A stretch of 11,107 nt of DNA from an uncultured Muribaculaceae bacterium (lineage in GTDB: Bacteria; Bacteroidota; Bacteroidia; Bacteroidales; Muribaculaceae). The notes under the pieces are model-generated. The model was not told the origin of the DNA. It saw nothing but the letters and a program-made list of their open reading frames with translations, and did not search any database. Every line of letters begins with the position of its first letter. Position 1 is the first letter of the stretch. The DNA lies in contig CAMWGM010000033.1 of the NCBI GenBank assembly GCA_947173755.1, positions 1 to 11,107 of the forward strand, given 5' to 3'. A program made the position numbers and the translations under genes. Positions 1-6,157 of this stretch are shown here, piece by piece.

Positions 1-779
1 CTGAAGAATGAGGCCATCTTTATGACTTCGATCAGGATTCTGATTCGATAAGCAGTGCGCAGGAGGACGAGCGTTTAACTATTATTCTAAGAAACTTCCG
101 ATACATCGTCAACTTCCTGCGTTTCTACGGTGTCAGCGAGGTCGACGGTGTGCTTGCCGATCTGGGCGTATCGTTCCACCATTTCGACGACGCGGAGCGC
201 GGATTTTCATTCCGTGCCGACGGACCTCTCGACATGCGCATGAACCGCTCGGCCCGGCGCACCGCCTCGGCGCTGCTGCGCGAACTCGATGCACCGGCAC
301 TGGCTACGATTTTCCGTCTTTATGGCGAATTCGGTAAAGCCGACCGGATTGCCAATGCCATCGTCAAGGCTCGTGAAGAGGGTTGCGGCTTCAACCGCAC
401 ATCCGAACTTCTCGAGATCTGCCGCCCCTTCATCGACCCGCGTAAGGAGAAGAAAGAACTCGCCCAGTTGTTTCAGGCGCTCCGCATCGAAGTGAACGAC
501 GAGATGGGCGCGCTCAAGGCAATGCTCGTAGGCGCGCTCAAGGTGCTCCGTCCCGGAGGCCGTCTGGCCGTCATCACCTATCATAGCCTCGAGGACCGTC
601 TGGTTAAGAATTTCTTCAAGACCGGCAATTTCGAAGGCCGCGTCGAAAAAGACTTCTTCGGCCGCAGCGAGGCGCCGCTCCGCCCTCTCGGGTCGAAACC
701 GATCACACCCTCCGAAGAAGAAATCGAACGTAATCCCCGGTCGCGCAGTGCCAAACTGCGTGTAGCCGTCAAACTCTGA
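1..779 (+). CDS. rsmH: 16S rRNA (cytosine-1402-N4)-methyltransferase RsmH, 5'-partial and frameshifted near the edge
   Basis: RsmH (MraW) uses S-adenosylmethionine to N4-methylate C1402 of 16S rRNA in the ribosomal P site. The reading frame from base 12 to the TGA at 777-779 gives 255 codons. It opens with GHLYDFDQDSDS, the family's acidic loop after the SAM site, and continues with VLADLGVSFHHFDDAERGFSF, GPLDMRMN, FQALRIEVNDE, LRPGGRLAVITYHSLEDRLVK and a C-terminal NPRSRSAKLRVA, all RsmH hallmarks in the right order. About 50 N-terminal residues, including the glycine-rich SAM motif, lie before the window. The frame is closed by TGA at 9-11, but bases 1-12 in another frame read LKNE, which joins GHLYDFDQD with the spacing expected of the family. 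A G is therefore probably missing at about 10-14. A gene caller may start this at the GTG at 150, which would wrongly drop conserved residues. Family identity is certain; whether the gene is intact is not. ftsL follows 35 bases later. Confidence 0.93.
9..14 (+). other. Probable single-base deletion (frameshift) in rsmH
   Basis: The frame beginning at base 1 reads L-K-N-E (bases 1-12) and then runs to TAA at 49-51. The frame beginning at base 12 reads G-H-L-Y-D-F-D-Q-D and is the true RsmH frame, but it has TGA at 9-11 just upstream. One extra G in the run at 12-13 would join both into one continuous conserved segment. A sequencing or assembly error near a contig end is the simplest reading; a real mutation is possible. 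Confidence 0.65.
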
Positions 780-814
780 CCTGCTTTCATCTCCCCCCTC
801 TCCATCTTCCGGCC
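780..814 (+). other. Pyrimidine-rich rsmH-ftsL spacer
   Basis: The 35-base gap is 30/35 C or T, including the run CTCCCCCCTCTCC. It has no purine-rich Shine-Dalgarno sequence before the ATG at 815 and no hairpin terminator. It probably serves as an unstructured leader that lets translation of ftsL start within the operon mRNA; that role is inference. Confidence 0.5.
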
Positions 815-1159
815 ATGGCTCAACGCAAGACAAAGAAATCATCACGACGTCCCTCCATCATCAGAAGCCTTTTCATGGGGCGCGTCATTTCGAGCGATTT
901 TTTCGCCCGCCACTGGCTCCCGATCGTTATCTGCACACTTGTGGTGCTCATATATATCACCACCAAGTACACATGTCAGACCAATATGGAGAAAATCGTG
1001 GCGCTCGAGAAGCGGCTCGAAGTGGTCAACAACGAGAAAGACCGTGAGCGCTCGCGCTTCATGGGACGTATACGCGAGACATCGATGCAACACCTCGTCG
1101 ATTCGCTCGGACTCAATCTCCACGTGCAGCCCCAACCTCCGTTCAGGATAAAGAAATAA
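815..1159 (+). CDS. ftsL: FtsL-like septum protein (Bacteroidota type)
   Basis: This 114-residue protein is a small bitopic membrane protein with the layout of FtsL, which in well-studied bacteria forms the FtsQLB scaffold that activates FtsW-FtsI. The sequence shows a basic cytoplasmic N-terminus (KTKKSSRR), one membrane segment at about residues 35-50 (LPIVICTLVVLIYITT), then a charged helix at about 57-90 (MEKIVALEKRLEVVNNEKDRE) likely to form a coiled coil, and a short periplasmic tail with HLVDSLGLNLHVQPQPP. That tail and the FFARHWLP stretch before the membrane segment resemble what I recall of the divergent FtsL family of Bacteroidota. Its position between rsmH and ftsI is the classical ftsL slot. 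Cys54 sits directly after the membrane segment on the periplasmic side. The identification rests on position and architecture more than on sequence identity; a FtsB-like role cannot be excluded. Confidence 0.85.
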   Translation: MAQRKTKKSSRRPSIIRSLFMGRVISSDFFARHWLPIVICTLVVLIYITTKYTCQTNMEKIVALEKRLEVVNNEKDRERSRFMGRIRETSMQHLVDSLGLNLHVQPQPPFRIKK

Positions 1160-1207
1160 ACCTCTCCCCTACCAATCTCCCAATCTCTCCTACCGATCTA
1201 TCACAGA
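1160..1207 (+). other. Pyrimidine-rich ftsL-ftsI spacer with an imperfect 8-base tandem repeat
   Basis: The 48-base gap is 34/48 pyrimidine and lacks a Shine-Dalgarno sequence before the ATG at 1208. CAATCTCC at 1173-1180 is followed directly by CAATCTCT at 1181-1188, a tandem copy with one mismatch. No hairpin or promoter is apparent. Confidence 0.45.
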
Positions 1208-3304
1208 ATGGCAAAACAGAACCAGGACAACAACCGTACGAGCATACTCCTGCGATACATCATCATTGTCGCAGGCATCCTCTATCTGTCGGTTCGTATA
1301 GTCAACTGCCTCAGCAACAACTGCATCGTCGACGCCGACAAGTGGAACGCCCGCTTCTCGGAAGAGATGGCCACCGTCACCGAGATTATCCCCCAGCGCG
1401 GCAAGATACTCGCTTCCGACGGCCAGGTGCTCTCGACCAACCTCAACTTCTATACGGCCCGCATGGACTACCGTGCCGAAGGTTTCCGCCCCGACTCTCT
1501 CAAGGCCCACATCAAGAGTCTGTCGGCTCTCATGGCCGAGAACTTCCCCACCCGCAATGCCGCCGAATGGGAGAAATATCTTCTCGCACCGCTGCAGAAA
1601 CCGCTCAACAAGCGACCGCGTGCCTATCTCATCCAGCAGGGTCTCTCACACTCCGACATGGAACTTATGCGCACCTTCCCCTTCTTCAAGAAGGCCCGCA
1701 ACCGCACCGGACTGCACTTCGAGAAATACATGCGCCGCTTCAATCCTTACGGCGACATGGCGCGCCGTTCGATCGGTCGCGTCGGAGAGAGCGAAAAGTT
1801 CATCGGGATCCACGGTATCTCGGGACTCGAGTGCGCTCTCGACTCGATACTTTACGGCAAAGTGGGCTACACGAAGCGTGTCAACCTAACCAAGAAAATC
1901 GTCGACTGGACCGACACTCCGGCCATCCCGGGGGGTGACATCGTCACCACGATCGACATCGCTATGCAGGACATAGTCGAGAGCGAACTCAACAACGTGC
2001 TCGACTCGTGCGGGGCCGACTGGGGTCTGGCCATCCTGATGGATGTGAAGACCGGCGACATCAAGGCTATTTCAAACCTCGAGCGCAATCCCTACGGACC
2101 GGGCTATATCGAGGCACTCAACCGCGCCGTGACAGGCTATGAGCCGGGATCGGTCATCAAGACTCTCTCGATGATGATAGCGCTTGAGGATGGGATCGTC
2201 ACTGATCTCGACGAAGTGCTCGAGACAGGTCACGGATGGGCATATGCCGGAGGCCGACCCATCACCGACTCCCATTACACTGCCGCGCTCCGTGTCGGCG
2301 AGGTGATCGAACAGTCGAGCAACATCGGCATGGCGCGCATCATCACCCGCCGCTACAACGACAATCCCGGGGCCTTCTATTCGCGCATCAAGAGCACCGG
2401 TTTTCTAGATCCGATGCATACGGGTATTGCCGGTGAACGTCCCCCGCGCATCGACTCGGTGGCTTCAAACCGCGGAGGCCGTATAGCACTCTCCCGACAG
2501 TGTTACGGCTATGCCACCGAAATCCCCCCGATCTACACTCTGGCGCTCTATAACGCCATTGCCAACAACGGCGAATTCGTGAGCCCGCGCCTTGTCAAGA
2601 AAATCATCTCCGAACATGGCGACTCCATCCTCCCGGTCACTTATATGGGGAGCGGCCGGGCATGCTCGCCCAAGACAGCCGAGACCATGCGCAAGATGCT
2701 GACCAGCGTCGTCTGGGGCGATCACGGCACAGGCCGTTTCCTCCGCAATGACCGCGTGCGTATAGCCGGAAAGACCGGCACCTGCTATATGATCGAAAAC
2801 GGGCAGTATAACACCTCGAAGAAACGTCTCGCTTTCTGCGGTTTCTTTCCAGCCGAGTCTCCCCGATATTCCTGTATGGTGCTGACGTGCCATCCCACCA
2901 AAAATTTCTTCGGAGCCGCGACCACCTCGGGCCAGGTGCTCCGTAACGTGGCCCTTAAACTCTATTCGCGCGGTCTGCTCGACAACAAGAGCGAGTATCG
3001 CTCGGAAATACCCTCGACCGATGCTCCTACATTCTTCGCCCACGTGGGCTCCGATCCCGCCGTCTCGGCCCGCAGCAAATTTGCACTCCCCGGCGCGAAG
3101 CGCATGAAAGCCCCGGCACAGAAACCATCGGGTAAAGGCATACCTGACGTGCGGCACCTGAACATCCGCGAAGCGATCGCCGCACTCGAAGAGAAAGGAT
3201 TCGACGTGACATTCTCAGGCACAGGCTATGTGGCTTCCCAGACACCGTCGGCAGGAACCATAGCCGCCAAAGGGACGAAAGTCCATCTGCGCCTCAGCCG
3301 ATAA
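1208..3304 (+). CDS. ftsI: Division-specific peptidoglycan D,D-transpeptidase FtsI (class B PBP) with PASTA domain
   Basis: FtsI crosslinks septal peptidoglycan and is the penicillin target partnered with FtsW. The 698-residue product has one N-terminal membrane anchor at about residues 13-33, so the bulk is periplasmic. The class B PBP entry motif PQRGKILASDGQVLSTN is at about 62-78, followed by the pedestal (dimerisation) domain. The transpeptidase domain carries all three catalytic motifs: SVIK with nucleophile Ser315 and Lys318, SSN at 370-372, and KTGT at 522-525. After a linker rich in Pro, Lys and Ala, one PASTA domain fills about 645-698 (IPDVRHLNIREAIAALEEKGF through TPSAGTIAAKGTKVHLRL). 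Length and PASTA tail match Bacteroidota FtsI rather than the shorter enterobacterial protein. Cys34 and Cys39 lie just outside the membrane. Its place beside ftsL and upstream of murE supports the division PBP over the elongation PBP2, which normally sits with rodA. Confidence 0.97.
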   Translation: MAKQNQDNNRTSILLRYIIIVAGILYLSVRIVNCLSNNCIVDADKWNARFSEEMATVTEIIPQRGKILASDGQVLSTNLNFYTARMDYRAEGFRPDSLKAHIKSLSALMAENFPTRNAAEWEKYLLAPLQKPLNKRPRAYLIQQGLSHSDMELMRTFPFFKKARNRTGLHFEKYMRRFNPYGDMARRSIGRVGESEKFIGIHGISGLECALDSILYGKVGYTKRVNLTKKIVDWTDTPAIPGGDIVTTIDIAMQDIVESELNNVLDSCGADWGLAILMDVKTGDIKAISNLERNPYGPGYIEALNRAVTGYEPGSVIKTLSMMIALEDGIVTDLDEVLETGHGWAYAGGRPITDSHYTAALRVGEVIEQSSNIGMARIITRRYNDNPGAFYSRIKSTGFLDPMHTGIAGERPPRIDSVASNRGGRIALSRQCYGYATEIPPIYTLALYNAIANNGEFVSPRLVKKIISEHGDSILPVTYMGSGRACSPKTAETMRKMLTSVVWGDHGTGRFLRNDRVRIAGKTGTCYMIENGQYNTSKKRLAFCGFFPAESPRYSCMVLTCHPTKNFFGAATTSGQVLRNVALKLYSRGLLDNKSEYRSEIPSTDAPTFFAHVGSDPAVSARSKFALPGAKRMKAPAQKPSGKGIPDVRHLNIREAIAALEEKGFDVTFSGTGYVASQTPSAGTIAAKGTKVHLRLSR

Positions 3305-3363
3305 CCCGTAAACCGAAACAACCGAAAACAAAAAAACACAAAAAAGATACACATATATAATAT
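3305..3363 (+). other. A-rich leader upstream of murE
   Basis: The 59-base gap is 35/59 A with only four G, including AAAAAAACACAAAAAAG, and it ends in ATATATAATAT against the start codon at 3364. It stands out sharply from the GC-rich genes on both sides. There is no Shine-Dalgarno sequence, no hairpin terminator and no TAnnTTTG-type Bacteroidota -7 element. An A-rich unstructured leader favouring initiation is the likeliest role (inference). Confidence 0.5.
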
Positions 3364-4836
3364 ATGAAGTCGCTCAGTACACTTCTCGCATCAATCGACA
3401 CTCTGTCAATCAACGGACGCGCCGACAAACCGGTGACATCGGTCACCGCCGACTCGCGCGAGGCAGGTCCCGGCTCGCTTTTCGTGGCAGTCCCGGGGGT
3501 CAGTGTCGACGGCCACCGTTTCATCCCCCGCGCAGTCGAGGGAGGTGCCACAGCCATCGTATGCGAGACGCTTCCCGAAGAACTCGTCGCCGGTGTGACC
3601 TATGTCACCGTCAAATCATCGGCCGTCGCATTGGGTCAGCTCGCTTCGGAATGGTTCGGCAATCCCTCGCGACGACTGAACCTCATCGGAGTCACGGGCA
3701 CCAACGGCAAGACGACTACCGCGACACTCATCTACGAGATGGCGCGTCTGCTCGGCTACAAGGCAGGTCTGCTCTCGACCGTCTGCAACTATGTGGATTC
3801 CACCCCATATCCCACCGAACACACCACTCCCGACCCACTGACCATCAACAGCCTGCTTGCCAAGATGGTAGAAGCGGGATGCCGTTATGCCGCGATGGAG
3901 GTCAGTTCCCACGCCGCCCACCAGCACCGCATTGCCGGTCTGACCTTCGCCGGAGGAGTCTTCACCAACCTCACCCGCGACCATCTCGACTATCACAAGA
4001 CTGTCGACGCATATCTGAAGGCAAAAAAATCCTTCTTCGACGCACTGCCCGCATCGGCCTTCGCTCTCACCAATGCCGACGACAAGGCCGGGAAAGTGAT
4101 GCTCCAGAATACTGCCGCCCGACCCCTCACCTACTCCCTCCGCGCCGAGGCCGACTACAGGGGCCGCATAATAGAGCAGCGTCTCGACGGCACACTGCTC
4201 TCGCTCAACGGCCATGAGATCGAAACAATGTTCACGGGCCGGTTCAACGCCTACAATCTGACGGCCGTCTTCGGAACATCCATCCAGCTGGGCTGGCCTC
4301 TTCCCGATGTGCTCCGCGCGATGTCGGCGCTCATCCCCGTGGCCGGACGTTTCCAGGCGTTCCACTCCCCCAAAGGATATACAGCGATTGTCGACTACGC
4401 CCATACCCCCGATGCCGTCGTCAATGTGCTCGCCGCCATCCGCGACGTGATCGGTCAGGAAGGGACCATCATCACCGTAGTAGGTGCCGGAGGAGACCGC
4501 GACAAAGGTAAGCGTCCCATCATGGCACGCGAGGCCGCAGCCCGCTCGGAACGCGTGATCCTTACCTCCGACAATCCCCGCACCGAGGATCCCGAAGCGA
4601 TCCTGGCCGACATGGAAGCGGGTCTCGATGCCGAAGCCGCCGCGCGCACACTCCACATCACCGACCGCCGGCAGGCCATCCGCACGGCAGCCGCTCTGGC
4701 AACCCCGGGCTCGGTGATCCTCATCGCCGGCAAAGGCCACGAAGACTATCAGGAAATCAACGGTGTCAAACATCATTTCGACGACCGCGAGGAAATACTC
4801 GCCGTCATCGCCGCCGAAACTCCAGCACAGAAATAA
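3364..4836 (+). CDS. murE: UDP-MurNAc-L-alanyl-D-glutamate--2,6-diaminopimelate ligase MurE
   Basis: MurE is the cytoplasmic ATP-dependent ligase that adds the third peptide residue to UDP-MurNAc-L-Ala-D-Glu. The product is 490 residues, the normal family length. The N-terminal UDP-binding domain includes SVTADSREAGPGSLFVAVPG. The P-loop GTNGKTTT is at about 112-119, the substrate loop EHTTPDP follows, and the lysine expected to be carbamylated is Lys221 in YLKAKKSFF. The C-terminal domain has VDYAHTPDAV, GAGGDRDKGKRP, the DNPR motif at 403-406 and GKGHEDYQ at 456-463. In characterised MurE enzymes DNPR contacts meso-diaminopimelate, whereas lysine-adding enzymes differ there, so a meso-DAP peptidoglycan is predicted. 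mraY starts 9 bases after the stop, and the murF gene often found at this point in other phyla is absent. The ATG at 3364 is preferred because the protein begins with the family's usual short N-terminus. Confidence 0.97.
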   Translation: MKSLSTLLASIDTLSINGRADKPVTSVTADSREAGPGSLFVAVPGVSVDGHRFIPRAVEGGATAIVCETLPEELVAGVTYVTVKSSAVALGQLASEWFGNPSRRLNLIGVTGTNGKTTTATLIYEMARLLGYKAGLLSTVCNYVDSTPYPTEHTTPDPLTINSLLAKMVEAGCRYAAMEVSSHAAHQHRIAGLTFAGGVFTNLTRDHLDYHKTVDAYLKAKKSFFDALPASAFALTNADDKAGKVMLQNTAARPLTYSLRAEADYRGRIIEQRLDGTLLSLNGHEIETMFTGRFNAYNLTAVFGTSIQLGWPLPDVLRAMSALIPVAGRFQAFHSPKGYTAIVDYAHTPDAVVNVLAAIRDVIGQEGTIITVVGAGGDRDKGKRPIMAREAAARSERVILTSDNPRTEDPEAILADMEAGLDAEAAARTLHITDRRQAIRTAAALATPGSVILIAGKGHEDYQEINGVKHHFDDREEILAVIAAETPAQK

Positions 4837-4845
4837 CCGACCGAC

Positions 4846-6141
4846 ATGATCTACGCTCTCTTTGACGCCATAAGCGACACCTCCTTCCCGGGCGCACGAC
4901 TGATGACCTACATCACCTTCCGCTCGGTGCTCGCCCTGCTCCTTTCGCTCTTCATCGCGCTCGTGGCAGGCCGGAAGATCATCGAACGCCTGCAACTCAT
5001 GCAGGTGGGCGAGGTGATCCGCGAACTCGGACTCGAAGGCCAGACCGCCAAGAAAGGCACCCCCACCATGGGAGGAATCATCATCATCATCTCGCTGGTG
5101 ATCCCCTGCCTGCTGGTGGGCGATCTCACCAATATATATATGATCCTGATGCTCATCTCGACCATCTGGCTCGGCGTGCTCGGATTTGCCGACGACTACC
5201 TCAAATTCAAGCATCACGACAAGGAGGGCATGAAAGGTAAATTCAAGATCATCGGCCAGGTTGGCCTCGGCCTAATCGTCGGCCTGACATGTTACCTCAG
5301 TCCCGACATAACCCAGCGTCAGGTCGTCGCCGCCGGACAGTCAGACTGGATGGAGATGGTCGGTCCCGACACCGCTGTCATAAGCGTCGACGACATCGAC
5401 ATCGAGCAGCCCGACGTCAAATCGACCCAGACCACTATCCCCTTCGTCAAGAACAACAACTTCGACTATGCCTCTCTGACCTCCTGGATGGGTCCCTACG
5501 CCCAGACCGCAGGATGGATCCTGTTCATCATAGTGACTATCTTCGTAGTGGCCGCCACGAGCAACGGCGCCAACCTCACCGACGGTGTCGACGGCCTGTG
5601 CGCGGGAACCTCGGCCATCATCTGCGTCGCCCTGGCCGTGATGGCCTATCTCGGCGGCAACGTCATCTACTCCACTTACCTCAACATCATGTATATCCCC
5701 GGTTCGTCGGAACTCGTCGTCTTCATGGCCGCGTTCATCGGCGCACTGGTAGGATTTCTGTGGTATAACGCCTTCCCGGCACAGGTCTTCATGGGCGACA
5801 CCGGCTCGCTGACCATCGGCGGCATCATCGCCGTGTTCGCCATCCTTATCCACAAGGAACTTCTCATTCCCCTCCTCTGCGCGATCTTCTTCATCGAGGA
5901 TATCTCGGTGATGCTGCAGGTGAGTTATTTCAAATATACAAAAAAGAAGTATGGCGAGGGTCGCCGCATCTTCAAGATGACCCCTCTCCACCACCACTAT
6001 CAGCGTGAGGCTGTCCCCGGAGCCGCCGTGCTGCTCAACAAGCCTGTCAGGGCGATGCACGAGGCGAAGATCGTCACCCGCTTCTGGATCATCGGCATCT
6101 TCCTGGCCATCCTCACATTCGTCACACTCAAAATCCGATAA
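4846..6141 (+). CDS. mraY: Phospho-N-acetylmuramoyl-pentapeptide transferase MraY
   Basis: MraY is the integral membrane enzyme that transfers phospho-MurNAc-pentapeptide from UDP to undecaprenyl phosphate, giving lipid I. Diagnostic motifs are KKGTPTMGG near residue 70, the Mg-binding aspartate pair Asp116-Asp117 in GFADDYLKFKH, NLTDGVDGL at 243-251, FMGDTGSLTIGG around Asp318 and the HHH triad at 382-384 in TPLHHHY. Multiple hydrophobic segments agree with the family's ten-helix fold. At 431 residues it is about 70 longer than the E. coli enzyme. The excess lies mainly in an acidic insert at about 152-195 (with VDDIDIEQPD) before TIPFVKNNNFDY, and in a segment after HHHYQ containing PGAAVLLNKPVRAMHEAK. 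I recall similar extra segments in other Bacteroidales MraY proteins, so they look lineage-typical. murD follows after 16 bases. Confidence 0.97.
   Translation: MIYALFDAISDTSFPGARLMTYITFRSVLALLLSLFIALVAGRKIIERLQLMQVGEVIRELGLEGQTAKKGTPTMGGIIIIISLVIPCLLVGDLTNIYMILMLISTIWLGVLGFADDYLKFKHHDKEGMKGKFKIIGQVGLGLIVGLTCYLSPDITQRQVVAAGQSDWMEMVGPDTAVISVDDIDIEQPDVKSTQTTIPFVKNNNFDYASLTSWMGPYAQTAGWILFIIVTIFVVAATSNGANLTDGVDGLCAGTSAIICVALAVMAYLGGNVIYSTYLNIMYIPGSSELVVFMAAFIGALVGFLWYNAFPAQVFMGDTGSLTIGGIIAVFAILIHKELLIPLLCAIFFIEDISVMLQVSYFKYTKKKYGEGRRIFKMTPLHHHYQREAVPGAAVLLNKPVRAMHEAKIVTRFWIIGIFLAILTFVTLKIR
5077..5091 (+). repeat. (ATC)5 microsatellite within mraY
   Basis: Five tandem ATC codons encode Ile78-Ile82 in a membrane helix directly after the TPTMGG motif. 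Loss or gain of units would keep the frame, so this is probably only a by-product of hydrophobic coding with the preferred Ile codon. Confidence 0.8.
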
Positions 6142-6157
6142 AAAAGGTAAACAGACA

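Noticed and set aside
1..20. Programmed ribosomal frameshift in rsmH
   Set aside because: There is no slippery heptamer or stimulatory hairpin, and RsmH is not known to use recoding. A lost base is simpler.
207..845. 212-codon open frame on the minus strand opposite rsmH
   Set aside because: Antisense shadow of conserved RsmH coding sequence, without motifs of its own.
3356..3361. TATAAT just upstream of murE as a possible -10 promoter
   Set aside because: It ends two bases before the start codon, too close even for a leaderless transcript. Bacteroidota primary promoters use a TAnnTTTG-type -7 element, and none is present.
5127..5142. Alternating AT run within mraY as a regulatory element
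   Set aside because: It encodes the Asn-Ile-Tyr-Met stretch of a membrane helix in frame, and nothing around it suggests a promoter.
3616..5217. 533-codon open frame on the minus strand across murE and mraY
   Set aside because: It lies opposite two certain genes, has a composition heavy in Gly, Asp, His and Glu, and shows no recognisable motif. GC-rich third codon positions in the real genes suppress stops in the antisense frame.
6005..6157. Longer N-terminus for MurD
   Set aside because: The extension overlaps mraY, reads as Ser/Arg/Pro-rich sequence, and precedes a perfect family start at 6158.
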